A stretch of DNA of 64,000 nt from Agriotes lineatus (GCA_940337035.1 OW679202.1:46145763-46209762), one strand, 5' to 3'; counted from the first letter of the stretch, positions 37,111-50,135 are shown. Notes: generated by a model from the sequence alone, not told the origin. Numbers and translations are program-made.

Positions 37111-37249
37111 AAACTGTCATTCCCGCTGTGACTCCAACATGAGAATAAAAAGTGAGGCTGCCAAAATAATTAATACCTTCAACGGACATAGATAACCGAA
37201 CGTTCGCGTAGAGATTACAATATTACTGGCACTGCTACACACATTGGTC

Positions 37250-37522
37250 ATTTTCAAACCTGGAGTGCATATCACTCCCTCTCCCGAGCAGCAACTCCTA
37301 TTATGCCACCCGTTCAGAATGCTACCTGTTACTGTGCGACTGGCTTGCGCTGTACCCTTTTAAACCGGGTATGGTTCGGAGGCCTATCCACCCCCTGTGG
37401 TGACTGTCCGGGTCATTCACCGGAGCTTTGTCAATGCTGGTTCATCCATCGAAGTCTTAGCCCAGGTCAAGTCCGCTGACCAGCATAGTGTCTAACGCCT
37501 CTAACCACTGCCACCACGGATC
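37250..37522 (-). mobile_element. Possible reverse-strand tRNA-derived SINE
   Basis: Read from 37522 downward it begins TCCGTGGTGGCAGTGGTTAG, which resembles an A box, and continues into a GC-rich body of about 250 bases. The B box is not recognisable. Composition and head suggest a SINE, but the evidence is weak. Confidence 0.35.
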
Positions 37523-37559
37523 CGTTCTTATCTCAGTCAGCTGAACACGTAGATATCAG

Positions 37560-38240
37560 GGACTGAGCTATCAGGTGCCGAGGTAACCGAGACTTGTGCT
37601 AACTACCCGTAGCACTCGTATAAACGTGTAACGAGTAACCTTTCGAGAGTAAAACTCTCTACTACACATATTTGTACTACGGCTCAGCATTTTTGCATTT
37701 CGTCACCACGAAAATGCAAGAGTACGGTCTTAAAAGCACTGGACTTTGTAAGCACCCGTCCTTGCTCTCCTGTGTCGCCCTTCTGCCGCCTGCATACGGG
37801 GCTTTCCTTCATAAAGCCTACTCGTATTAATCAGACGAGTAACTGTCGACAGCGGAGTATCTACTACACATATTTGGAACATTGCTGCTTGCGGCATCCT
37901 CGCCCACGGTTAAGCAGCAACACGCCAACGTAATACGCAAACCCCCGTAGTTGTTAGACAAGGTAACTTTACCTTTTACAAACAATTTTACTGGTCAAAT
38001 TCTTTGAAGTTCTGGCCCTGCCACTCAGTCGATCGTCCGACTCTTCTCGGTGACTAGCACAGACTACCGGGCTAACACCTCTAGCGACAGCTCGAAATCT
38101 CTCCCTCGCCTCGGATACTAGACCAGGACGGCTCCAGGTCCGACACCTCGAACGGCGGCCGCGCGTTTGCCCTTTTCTGCTCAACAAGCTGGAACAGCTT
38201 CGTCTTGGGAAAGCAAGAGTTACTTCAAACGTCCCGCCAA
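37560..38240. repeat. GC/CpG-rich block with a ~44-bp direct repeat
   Basis: The text from ACGAGTAAC to TCTACTACACATATTTG occurs at about 37631-37674 and, diverged in the middle, at about 37835-37876; the final 17 bases are identical. The 38000-38200 part is strongly GC-rich. No flanking coding sequence identifies it. A solo LTR or a CpG-rich regulatory region are both possible. Confidence 0.4.
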
Positions 38241-38754
38241 GCTGTATTCCCGTGCGCGTGCGTTTATGCTCTCAGACTGACAAATCTTAATTTCCGGTGC
38301 AAATTAGTTGCTACTCTAGCGCTGCTGAGAGTGGTTGGGTCTATAGCAAATGAATTTGTTCATAAATGCGCTTTGTGGATTCTTGTGTTGATAGTGTTAT
38401 ATTTAACCGCGTTTCTCCTGATGGGTGCTTGTCAACCTAAGTACTGTTAAAAAATACTTAAGAACCCGCGGTTCAGCATAACTCAATTTCAGTCATTATT
38501 TGTTTGGTGTTGGAGTAACATAATCATTTTTTACTGCAACTTTGCGGTGCCAGCAATGATCACAGGAGTGGTGCTGGAAGAGTACTTGGCACAGGCTGCC
38601 AACATCTGTACTTTTCAGTGCATTTGAAAACGTATAGGAAATATTTTTTCACTTATCCATTGTAATAATAATGACGCAGGAATGTCATGACGCATACAAA
38701 CTAGCAAAATAACAAAACGTTCAAAGTAAGAACAAAACTATACCGAAGATACGA

Positions 38755-38985
38755 CTAAAAAGGTTAAAAGGAAAAGAACCGATTGGAGTTCGAGGACTGA
38801 AGCATGGGACAGACTTTAACCAGGTGATGCGACGACACCAGAAAAGAACTAGTGGACGATGGGTAGCAACGACATATACTGAGCAAAGAAGACAACGAGA
38901 TATTTAAAAAGCCCTCGAAGCATTGCAAAATGGAATTGCCTTACAATTTGGAGGCCTCACACTACCGTACAAGTTAGAATTGAAA
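38755..38985 (+). pseudogene. Possible relic of a psq-type helix-turn-helix protein
   Basis: A plus-strand frame reads TSGRWVATTYTEQRRQRDI, a stop, then KALEALQNGIALQF. The second part resembles the first helix of the pipsqueak-type DNA-binding domain found in pogo-like transposases and related regulators. The expected second and third helices are not readable, so this is only a suggestion. Confidence 0.25.
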
Positions 38986-39554
38986 ATTATTCAACTAATG
39001 GATCTTCCAAAATTTTAACTCGAGAAGGGGTTATATTAAAAAACTGGATTTTTGAATTGTGATCGAAAAGACTATCAAAAAAGTATTCTGTATAGTAAAA
39101 TTGAATCGAACTTAACGAAATAACCTTTTTAAAGGAAATGATTTCTTAAGACGTTTAGATATATCAGAAAGACCATCCGAAGCAGTCATTTCAGCCAGTT
39201 CGAAAGTATGTGGAAGTGATATTAAGACCTGCTTCCACGACATCTAGCTGAGGGGAATTTGGACAAGATTCTTTCGATTTCTATTCACATTTTTGACAGA
39301 GACAAAACAATCTTTGTTCGGTACACGAAAAATAACAAGGTTTCGCTCCTAGATGGGCGCAAACGGTTACGAAACCGATACGGCAGATCAGAAATAAAGG
39401 CAGTGTACCTCTACAAATAGGTATCAGCATTTTAAAGTTGGTGCGTAAATCTTGGTGGTTGTCGCTTTTTATGAATACATTGCTGACGTCTTTCACTCAT
39501 TATTCCTTTATTCTAACCTCTATCCTCTTTCATTTTTTTATTTTGAGGATCATT

Positions 39555-39790
39555 CCTACAGCACGGAAGGTGTAACGGAGGAAATGGGTCGCATGCGACT
39601 TGCATTACATTTCCCCGAATCCAGATACACATCACATTCAACAATCCTAAATCTAATTTAAAGTTCTGGATTACTGAGTTTAAATTCGTTGTCACACATT
39701 TTCGGTTAAGGCCAGATTTGAACTCGTGTCCACCTTGTTGCGAAGCACTGGAATGTGATTTATGTGCGAAAATCGCATATATCGGAAACA
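39555..39790 (-). mobile_element. SINE-like repeat, reverse copy
   Basis: On the reverse strand a B-box-like GAGTTCAAATCTGG (complement near 39715-39728) leads into a body containing ATTTAGGATTGTTGAATGTG, ending with GCATGCGACCCATTTCCTCCG. The same order occurs on the plus strand at 39840-40075. Confidence 0.5.
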
Positions 39791-39839
39791 CATCTAAGCT
39801 TGAAATGTTTATGTTTTATGTATAAAGGGTTATAATGAG

Positions 39840-40075
39840 TAGTTCAGTTTGCAAGAAGCCATGTTAGCAATTATGAGGACATGTTGGTTCAAATCTGGTC
39901 GTCGCCGAGATGTTTTCTGGGCGGTAATAAATTTGAACTCATTCATTAAGATATATCTACGATTGTTAAATGTGTTTTTTGTTTGGGTACGTGGGAGCTT
40001 AATGAAGGGGTATGCGACCCATTACCTCCGTTGCACTCCCCGAGTGGCTTAAATGATCTTCAACGTCCAACGTAA
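39840..40075 (+). mobile_element. SINE-like repeat, forward copy
   Basis: B-box-like GGTTCAAATCTGG near 39888-39900, then ACGATTGTTAAATGTG and TATGCGACCCATTACCTCCG. It is homologous to the reverse copy 60 bases upstream, so the two make an imperfect inverted pair. The A box is not clear. Confidence 0.5.
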
Positions 40076-41379
40076 AGGAGGCTAAAGATTATGAATATGT
40101 TATTATTTAATAACCGGGTAATAGATCAAAATTACAGCATTTAAATCAAATACTGCAACATTACAATAGTAGCGCCTATCGAAAACGGAAATAAAAAGCA
40201 AAACACGGAGATGTGGAAAATTACAACAATATAGCTATAATGCTATTTGCGTTGAAGAAAAACAGAAGAATTTAAAATTTACATTTATTATAGTAATTGT
40301 GCAAACCATTTGTGGGAATGCTTGCTTAATGGCACAGAGTAGAGATTTATAAAAGGTTGAATATCACAGCACGAAATTCAATTTTGCATATCTGAAAAGA
40401 ATTGTACACAAACTCTTTTGTTAGCTGTTATTCGCAAGATCAATGTTAACTTTGACGTTATTAACTAACGAATTAGCTAAACTAAAGTCAAGGTAAGCTG
40501 GCGGCCCGCTACTTAACGCAACGCGTCGCCCTAAACACTCATTCAGTCATTTACATAAAACAACTAAACTGAAAGTACGTCAGCTATCCGAGCAGGTAGT
40601 TACGCTTAATGCAGTATTTTCGCTTTACATAGAGACTGAAATAGCATACTACAAAATTGAGGGCGCTTTCTTAACATGCTTTAGGTACCTGAGAATGGAG
40701 CATTGCTATAAGTAGCTGGCCACCAGCTTAACCTCACTCTAGTTTATCAGGGAAAATCTTGTTTCTCCTATATTCCGAAATTGAAATTGAAAAATTGTGA
40801 AGTGTTACTAAAATTAAGCATTCAAACTTTTACTGTTCAATGAATAATTGTAATGTATTAGAATATGCAAGTATCGCTTTAAAGGTACGTTTCACTTTAC
40901 CAGTTTGTAGAGCTCCTGCCTGGCCAACGTCAGTAACAGTTAATTCCGTTTCGTATGAAGCTAAATTCGCCGATTCCTTTTGGGAGAGAATTTTGCTTAC
41001 CTGAAAAAGAAATATATATTAGCATGCAATTATTACATATGACCGTAGAAGTCAAGCGTTTGAAGAAAGATGCAAGATAATCCTAAGATGATAAGCTGAA
41101 GGTCAGAGAGTCCTAATGCAAAACTTTAAATCTTATTAGCAAGCAGCATTTCCTCGCAATTAGTAGAATTCTATTTGTCTCTTTTGCACATAAAACCTCA
41201 TTTTGCGTCAACGACGTTGCCACATACTTTATTTCTGTAACTAACTAGCTTGGCCCGCCCATCATAAGGCGAAACTTCATTCTTTCTTTTACCGCCTTTA
41301 GTCTTTTGTTCTACCACTTTAAGCCTTTGCTATAGGCTGTAGTACACCTACTTTTCAGGTTATTTTTTAGTAAATATTT
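40076..41379. other. AT-rich DNA without a recognisable gene
   Basis: No supportable coding or RNA feature. Confidence 0.45.
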
Positions 41380-41525
41380 AGTAAACATTAAACAAAGGCA
41401 CCCAATGTGACTTACATTAATTACATTAATTGTAAAAAAATGCAGTCGGTAAGATTCGAACCAGCGCTCCCAAAGGAAATATTGTTTCTAGCCAGACGCC
41501 TTACTCACTCGACCAGGAACGCTAA
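41380..41525 (-). mobile_element. tRNA-Ser(AGA)-derived SINE, reverse copy
   Basis: The reverse strand of 41520-41441 reads like a serine tRNA. It has A box TGGTCGAGTGAGTAAGGCG, anticodon-arm text GGCTAGAAAC (AGA loop), a long variable arm TTTCCTTTGGGAGC, B box GGTTCGAATCTTACC and the end GACTGCA. The acceptor 5' half (GCGTTCC) does not pair well with the 3' half. The T-run and AT-rich tail that follow are those of the SINE family at 17-22 kb. It is therefore called a SINE or tRNA pseudogene rather than a working tRNA. Confidence 0.65.
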
Positions 41526-44500
41526 GTAGCGCAAGGGCTTATCGTTGTATTATGAAGCAGAGGGGCTAACGTGGCCGACACAAGTTCGATATATGACGAT
41601 CCAGTGTAACGGACAGACGCAGGTAGCTTCATTCGCCTTTATATATATGATGTAATGCATGGGAATACCATTTTTACAAAATTAAATTGTTATAAAATAT
41701 TTGTAATAACAGTTAATTATGAAGAATCTTTCTTTGAAAATGTATTATTCACACAGGTAAGAATTGTAGCTTAAGTTAGGTTAAAATAAAGTTCAGCTTT
41801 AAAAGAATAAACGTGAAATTCTGAAAAGGCGTATTTAAACTGTAATTTGATACACGTCTCCATTTATACGAAATAGAAATTAAACGACGTTAGGAAAGAA
41901 TATATCCTTTGAATGTATTTACTGCTGTACAACTTTTACAAACGAGAAAATAGGTTAATGTGTACTCCACTAAGACACCGACTTGTGTCAATAACGCCTT
42001 CATAGAATGTAGCACCCCGAATTTTTATACTTTTTTAGTCCACTTTCCAATGAAGTTGTGACAAAATACATACATATAAAAAACTATTTAAAGTAAAATA
42101 TTTGTCGAAGCTATATGTGTCTTCTAATCACAAGTAAATTAAATATCAATGCACATAAATTCTGATTTATCGACTGAATTAAAGATGTAGTATATTTGCG
42201 CTGGTGTTTTAGTAAGTACATAGATGAATACTAAGATCAGATTAAGTTTACGCAAAATAGTATTACACAAATGGTTATAAAGTTATTTCTAAATATCATT
42301 GCAAAATAGTCCTTTACATTCTAGCTTATTGCTTCACTTCTACGTAAATAAATAAAATTCGAAGTAAATTAATAAAAGTGATTCCTTATATCGAACATAT
42401 ACAAATATCCATTATCTATTCCATAATAATTGGTTAGCATTTAACTGCTTGGTTTCTATGATATCCCAGATTATGAGCAGCCACGGATGTAAACATTGTT
42501 TAAGGATTGAGCTGTTTTACAAGGCCCTAGTGTCCCGGATGTCGGCATTCTTGGTGATACTATGAATTCCGTGAATTATTTGGAAAGCGTTGGTATTAAA
42601 ACAAATCTCTGTTGGCTAACTCTCAAGAAAATACACATACTTGTGACTACTTGGATACAATTGCCGGCTGAAACTAGTTCGATTGGAGACGGTATGTACA
42701 GTTCTCTAAATATACTCGAAAAAAGACCGCCAACGGATTTTTATGAAATAACGACTTATGTATCTAGGCATTCAAAGAGAATTCGTAAACTGAAGTAGCA
42801 CAAAGTAATCTGAAAGAGAAGCTCAAGTACAGGTAGCAGTAACAAATAAACAACGCCAGAATTCGAATATCACAGAGTATAATTACATCAGTGCATATAT
42901 CAAATTACAGATTGACAAATTACGAGGCACCACAAAAACGCATAATGTATAATACATACTTACAAGTTCACAGAACAGCGATACAAAATGTATCGCATAC
43001 ATTAAAATCAAGCATTGTTTGCAAGGGGATACGCTAGTGTGCACCCAGGTATGAAGCTCGCGGAGCGAACAGTATACTCCCAATGTCATTCCAAACGTCA
43101 AACTGCCTGCACAGGGCTAGAGGCAGCAGAAATGCACGCCACAGATGAGAAGCGGCCATGCGACGGGAGATAAGCATCATGTCGAAGTGACGCTTTAAGC
43201 GACTTCCGCATCCAAATGGCCTGTGGAAAATATAATATATATAATAGAAAAAAACAAAAAACCTGAAAGTTCTCAGAAGAAAGGAAGAAAGTTAAGTCAA
43301 AGCAAAATTAAAATTCTGAAGCTCATAAACAACAAAGGACAAATACAAAGAACTAAACAGAAAACTGGAGTAAAAAACCAAAAATCGGAAAATATTCCTC
43401 ATTCAAAAGATATTACCGAAAATTATTATTTGATAGTTAATCGAACTACTATTGTTTTTGCAAAATCAGTTAAGCTATTAATAGATGAATGACTATCACA
43501 ATTTATTTTCTAATCAATCCCGTAAACATTATTGTGTTGTGTTTCAACAAAAAGCATGTTTGCTGTCGATATGCCTAGAGAAACATTATGATGCAACTAC
43601 AATAGTGAATAATAGCTTTTAGGTATTTTAAAACAGCAAGGTTACCGATCAATAAATGCAACCAAAGGTGACACATAAAATGGATGATCTTTGGGGATGC
43701 AACGGCCAATTTCTTTAAAAACATTTTTGTGCTGGAAAGGGCTTCGGAATCGATTTCAACAAAAATAAAGTGTAGACCAAAGAATTGACAAAAACAATTT
43801 TATTCAATAAAGAGACGTCTCGTTAAAAAATATGGGAACTCGTCAAGCATAATTCAGAAGTGGAAAAAATGAACTTTCGTCGCGTTTGCTTTCCTTTTAC
43901 GTACCCTTAAAAGCGCTATAATTTAAAAATAATTTTTCTTCTTGAACTTGTTCAAAATGAGCTTTTTGTGCGTCGACGTTAACCTTCTTATTGAATAGTA
44001 TGGATGATACACAGCTCAATTTGCACGGCGAAAGAAGAGCCACAAAGACGCCTTGTGCTGTGATAATAACGGCCTCGAGTTCAATAACAAGGGACGAAGC
44101 AGATGTGCACTACCTGGTGCTAAATACTTCTTAAGAGCGTTTGGTTGCTATCTGCAGGTAAAGCAGAAATCGATACGGCGCAGTGATATATCTGAATATT
44201 TATAATTCATCTTTCCATGCCGAATGCGAGCATTCTGAGTCCCCGGATTAAATATTCGATACAAACTTTGCAAATCTCATCCGGGGTATTAAGCAGGCCA
44301 GAATTTTTATTGAAGCTCGCGCTTAGTATTCAAAAGGCCCGCCAACAGGGCTTGATACTTGACCACTTAGTTCGTGAATTATGGAAAATACAGAACACCA
44401 AGACGTGATTTTAGAAAAAAGTCGCGAAACTTTAAGACTGTCGAAATCGAAAAAGGGTAGACCCAATGGAGTGTTGTGGAACTTCACCTAAAGCTCACCC

Positions 44501-44670
44501 CATCTTTATTCAGGTACGGTAGCAATGCCTCTGCAGATTTGAGTGTACATTACAGTTGTTAAACTTTTCAAAAGTACCTGTCGTTGACATAATGCCTAAT
44601 ATAAAATTAGTGTTACTAAACGACTAGGCCATTATGATAGAATTTTCCTGTGTAAATATTGCACGAACAA
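41526..44670. other. DNA without a recognisable gene
   Basis: Two plus-strand frames of 78 and 89 codons (42562-42798 and 43223-43492, the latter lysine-rich) have no recognisable domain. No element ends were found. Confidence 0.4.
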
Positions 44671-44679
44671 GCTCTACGG

Positions 44680-44870
44680 ACGCCGGTCAGACGGTATTAA
44701 TGGTTAGGTAACATTAACCGCGTTCCCACTCCAAGGAGTAGTCGATCGCAGCCAGCCATGCTTCGGAGAACACGTTAAGCCATCGGTCCCGACTGTCATT
44801 TACAGTCATTAGCTTATATCCGAGGCGTTAGCGCAACCTGTCTTGGTACCATGCAACATATGATACTGTT
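44680..44870 (+). repeat. GC-richer retroelement-like fragment
   Basis: It contains TTCGGAGAACACGTTAAGCC followed by ATCGGTCCCGACTGTC, a wording I associate with widespread SINE/LINE 3' regions in invertebrates, but I cannot name the family. No coding capacity. Confidence 0.3.
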
Positions 44871-46096
44871 AAATAAAAAACCTCTTTAGGCAATTCGGCA
44901 TACGAGACACTACTTTTTACTTTTTCGTGTTCTAGTCTCCATTTTTTAGATTTCCATCATGGGTATACCATTTACTGCCATTTTCATGACTTTCCCGTTC
45001 CTAAGCTCTTCATGTGTCCATAGTAATCTAACATTCCAGCTTTCGTTTTTTTTTTATGATTTTATATTATTTAATTTCCAGATTGTATGTCTTAATTTTT
45101 ACTCCAGCCACTCCACACTACACCTTCAGGGTTACGATCCATTTCACCTTTCTTAAATTTCATTTTGTCTATATCTGACATTTACTCTGCGGATTTACAA
45201 AGTGTTTTTACTTTTTCACTTTTTATGAGTGTAGGTGTTGCCATATATTTCCATCATTCTACGAGTATCATCCATTGCTGAATTTCTAGCAGAATATACC
45301 AACTCCTTGACAAGTTATCGCTAACCTCCCGTTTTGCTATTCCTCATGACGTTTTTGATCAGCTAAATGATTAAGTCGATCCCCACCTCCATCGGTCTGA
45401 AAATTGGCGAAAGTAAGAGAAAATATACTCATTTCCCGATCCAGATTTCCATATTTCATTTTATAAATGTTTACTAATAATAACCGAATACTCCATCTAT
45501 TTGAAATTACTAGAATGTTAGAAACTACCTTCAGTCTGTGCTTCATCACACAACCTCGTCAGGTGTCTATACCATTTCTTTTTTCATCCAATATATTTGT
45601 CAATGCATGTCCGTTTTACCTCTAGCTTTGATATGTGAATTTTTAGAACTTCCAATATTGTTACGCCACAACTGTATCGCCCCAATTGTCGTTTTGAAGC
45701 ACGTGTTTCTTATATCTTACATTTTTCACTAATAGCTCTCAACTCTATTCGTTTTGGAGATACTGTTTTCCTGAGTTACTTAAGCATAATCTTCTTGGCT
45801 TGCTTTTCTTCCAACGTTTTACATACATCTGTGTATATACAATTCTTCAATTTTGATTCGTTGTTCCATATTGTTTGCTTCTCACATCCTGTTAACCTTG
45901 CTGTAGTAGAACAGCTACCTGTTTCCCATCGGCCTGGAAAGACATACGAAGTAATGCTTCGATACTGCATATAGTTGTGAAGAGTTATCCTTAACGGTAT
46001 CTATATATTTGGTTATGCAATAAGTTATCTGTTAGAAGTTAGAACAGTTTTGCTATTTTTCTTTAAGTTCTCAATCATGCAGTTGACGACATCTCC

Positions 46097-46703
46097 GGCA
46101 AATTTCTCGAATGCAATTGCTCGAAATCAATTGCTCGAAAATCAAATTGCTCGAATGTAACTTTTCTCGAAATACACGTTCCTCAAACCGCAATTTCTCG
46201 AAAATGTTTTGCCCGAATTTATGTGGTCTTAACATCTGGAAATTTATTTCGGCATTAAAGAGGGAGCAGAGTTTGAACGAACTACGGATAGAACAATATG
46301 TCAGCGGTCAACAACACACCATAAGTCGAAGAATATATCGTGATAGTGCACAGAGACTTAAGATTAGTAAATAACTATGGACATGATAGAAATATATATG
46401 ATTATGTCCGTGGAATAGCACATAACATATTATCATATTAAAAACATATATTTGGTTTTTATAATTTTTAACTTAATCACATATCTATACATATTTTTTA
46501 TTAATAAAGGTTATAATTTGTAATTTGTGTTTTTTTTATATTTGATATTAACTGATTCGAGTTGAGGCTATTTCACAACTTTTTTTTTCGAGCAACAGAT
46601 AATCGAGAAACTGCTGTTCGAGAAACTTGCAACGAGCAATTGACTGTCGAGCAACCGATTTCGAGAAATTCGTTTTCGAGCAATTGCATTCGAGCAATTT
46701 ACC
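46097..46703. mobile_element. 607-bp foldback MITE with CTCGA motif arrays
   Basis: The left end reads GGCAAATTTCTCGAATGCAA. The right end read inverted is GGTAAATTGCTCGAATGCAA and stays similar further in. Each arm is an irregular array of the octamer-like words TTGCTCGA and TTTCTCGA every 12-20 bases (left to about 46225, right from about 46555). The AT-rich centre has no gene. It lies about 57 bases before the first readable endonuclease codons of the LINE at 46760, so it probably inserted into that LINE. A target duplication is not evident. Confidence 0.75.
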
Positions 46704-46759
46704 TAGAACCGTTGGCGAGGAGGCTCAAGATCGTCATGAATATGATTTGATCACTGTAA

Positions 46760-48971
46760 ATAGATTTTATCCTTACAAGCGCCCCTCATACAGTCCAAGA
46801 TGTGTCCGTCATCAACCAAGTACACATTAGTGACCATAGACTAGTTAGAAGTAGAATTAAAATTAACTTAAAGAACGAAATATTCAAACTTATAGGTAAG
46901 AAACAATTGGAAGGTAAAATAGATCTTCAACAACTAGATCAAGACATATACCAGAAGAAGATAGATCAAGTGATGGAAAGTAAAGGATACAGTAATGGGA
47001 ATAGGAGTGACATAGATATTGATGAAGTAAATAACTATATAACAAAAACAACCCGAGAAATTGCACAAGACGTCCTAAAAGGGAAACCTAATACAAATAA
47101 AGACAAAAAACTGAGAGATGAAACACGAAAGCTGATTGATGATAGGAATAAAAATAAGAAAAACATGAATGAAGAAGAGTTGAAAAGCCTAAACAAGGAA
47201 ATAAGAAGAAGAGTCAGAAAAGACTGTAGTGAATATAAAGAAAGAATTATTGAGGAAGTTATACTACAAAATAAAGGTCCCAAAGTGTTCCGAAAGAAAA
47301 CTAACGAAGGTCGAAAGGAAATAACCACATTAATAGACGAGACAGGGCGGAAGATAAATGACCGCAGCGAAATATTGAGACACATCGAAAAGTTCTACAA
47401 ATCGCTTTATTCCAGCTATGAACCAGAACCAACTAGAAGCCCCAAAGATAAAAGAGCCCCACTTACAAGACATAACACAGAAGAAATACCGGAGATAAGC
47501 ATGTATGAGATTAAGAATACTATGAAACAGATGAAGAGCAACAAAGCGCCTGGAACAGATGGAATTGCAATAGAACTGATAAAAGCAGGAGGGAAAACAC
47601 TACTAGAACACCTTCAGTTATTATTTAACAAATGTTTAGAAACTGGTAAGATACCTGAACAGTGGAGAACAGCTGAAGTAGTATTAATCCACAAAAAAGG
47701 TAACGATAAATACCTGAAAAACTACAGGCCAATTTCCCTGCTCTCACATCTGTATAAATTACTTACGAAAATTATAACAACCAGAACACCACAAAAACTT
47801 GATGCCTTTCAATCGAACGAACAAGCTGCATTTAGAACCGGATACAGTACTATAGAACACATACATACATTGAGACAAATGACAGAAAAAATCCAAGAGT
47901 ATAACCAACCGTTGTATATGGCATTTATAGATTTTGAGAAAGCCTTCGACACGGTCGAGAGGTGGGCTCTAATGAATGCACTAAAACGCTGTAGATTAGA
48001 TTATAGATATATCAACTTAATTAACAACTTATACGAAGAAGCAAATACGGTTATTCGGGTATACGACGGAACAGAACCAATATCAATACATAGAGGTATC
48101 AGACAGGGGGACACCATCTCCCCTAAAATGTTCACTAACTTACTACAGGACGTATTCAATGGTCTAAACTGGCAGAACAAATGCATAAACGTGAATGGGA
48201 AACACATGTCACATCTTGGATACGCCGACGATATTGTACTTACAACAAATAACATGCAGGAGCTACAAGTGATGATGGAGGAACTCGAGGCAGCCGCAAG
48301 TAGAGTTGGACTAAAAATGAACTTTGCAAAAACAAAAATAATGGCAAACAGTGAGGATGTAAGACCTATAACAATTAAACACCACCCTATAGAGGTGGTA
48401 GAACAATATATATATTTGGGACAAGTAATATCTCTCAAAGGAGATACACAAGTCATTGAGACCAACAGAAGAATTCGGCTGGCTTGGGCTGCTTTTGGGA
48501 ATTTGAGCAGGGAAGTGTTCAAAACTAAATACCCCCAATACCTCAAAACGAGAGTATACAATCAATGCGTGTTACCAATAATGACTTCCGAGACATGGCC
48601 TCTTAAAGAAACTTTGATCCAAAAATTAAAGATCGCTCAACGAGGCATGGAACGCTCCATGTTGGGTATAAGATTGCGGGACACGGAATGAAATAATAAG
48701 AGAAAGTACCAAAGTGGATGATGTAGCAAAACACATTGCAAGTTTGAAGTGGAATTGGGCGGGGCACGTCATGAGACAAGACGACAATCGATGGTATAAG
48801 CTGACGACTGAGTGGAGACCTCGGGAAGGCAGAAGGAACAGAGGTAGACCGAGGGCTAGATGGCGAGACGACGTGGACAAGATCGTAGGGATACAGTGGA
48901 TGAGTACAACATCGGATAGAACGGAGTGGATGCACCCAGGGGAGGCATATATCCAACACTGGAGTAATTAA
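46760..48971 (+). pseudogene. RTE-like LINE, 5'-truncated, endonuclease end plus reverse transcriptase
   Basis: A continuous frame runs from the endonuclease C-terminus (IDFILTSAPHTVQDVSVINQ, then SDHRLVRS) through a lysine-rich linker to the reverse transcriptase. The latter has NKAPGTDGIAIELI, NYRPISLLSHLYKLLTKI, QAAFRTGYSTIEHI, FIDFEKAFDTVERW (first catalytic Asp), RQGDTISPKMF and GYADDIVLTTNN (48218-48253), ending at a stop at 48691. The C-terminal GHVMRQDDNR and RGRPRARWRDD region (48714-48971) is in another frame, so one frameshift near 48683 separates it. The 3' end is GAAGAAGAG-like. Endonuclease residues upstream of 46760 are missing or unreadable next to the foldback element. Reverse transcriptase residues are intact. 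Confidence 0.9.
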
Positions 48972-50135
48972 ATGCTGATGAAAGAAGAAGAGAAATAGTA
49001 AGACAATTCTGATTTACAAGTAAAGTAATCGCAATTCTCTACTAAGATACATTTGAACAGCTTTGTATACCACGTAATAACATAAAATACATCTTTGCAC
49101 TACATCTCTTGCATTTATACTCCATATAGTGGAATGTACTTACTTGAAAATGTAAGGCTGACAGTAATCTGAGCAATCCTCAATCATTCGTACATTCCAA
49201 CTTTTGACAAGTTATCTCTAGCATGCGGTTATGATACTTCTTATGGCATTTTCAGACCACGCAATTGATGAGGACAACCGTTATTAGCAGTGGATACGTT
49301 GTGATATTTGAAATACTAGCAGGGTTATGCAAAGCAGTAAGCTTTAAAAAAGGAGCTCTTGAAATACTGTTAACAATATGTTGCTTCCACAGAACAAATT
49401 TTTAAAAAGCTTTATCAGACACTAGCTAAGATTCTATTTCATCATTTCAATCAATGGCCTGTAGAACGAAATTCCTATGCTTTCTCAGTTTGAACAATTC
49501 GTTCTGAATTCTCTTGAAAACGGTAGAAATATCTATTGATACAGATAACAGATAATATATGCTAGATTATTCTTCTAAAAAGCAATTAAAGTGTAAAAAT
49601 GGATCCCGTGCCAACCTGAGTTCCCCACCTACATACCGATGCCTTAGATAATATATCTATCTTTATCACCTTCTTCCTCTTTCCAAACTTACTGGCAGTT
49701 AACATAAAATTTGACAGCTAGCATTATAAGCAGGCGTTGCTATACCATAATTATGAAAAATCTGTAATATAGCTTTCAGGTGAACAGGTGCCAGAAATGT
49801 ATGAAGCGTTCAAAAGCGTTTAAATTATTTTTATGGACTGGAATTTCTTATCGTCTAGGAATTTATTCAGATTTGAGAACGAAAAGTAATCACTTGGGGC
49901 CACATCCAGAGCATACTGTGGATAGTGGACCAATTGGGAATGTAATTTAGCAAGTTTATGGGTGATTGTTTTGGTTATATGGTATTGGGCGGTATCATAA
50001 TGATATTCAATGAATGCGCTTTAATTGGGACCACTTAACCTAGTGATGGTAAACTCAAGAGTCATCGATAGTTCTTAAGCAGACCAAGACATTACTGAAA
50101 TGCCCTTACCGCCACGACTGAGACCTTATGTATAT
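48972..50135. other. AT-rich DNA without a recognisable gene
   Basis: No supportable feature is seen. Confidence 0.45.

Noticed and set aside
41441..41520. Functional serine tRNA gene on the reverse strand
   Set aside because: A and B boxes and the AGA loop are good, but the acceptor halves do not pair well and the flanking tail belongs to the SINE family.
45040..45980. Reverse-strand LINE C-terminal relic
   Set aside because: Some lysine-rich pieces recall LINE tails, but no diagnostic motif such as GHVxR or YADD could be read.
48001..48561. 186-codon reverse-strand frame rich in Ser, Ile and Leu
   Set aside because: It is the antisense shadow of the LINE reverse transcriptase on the plus strand.
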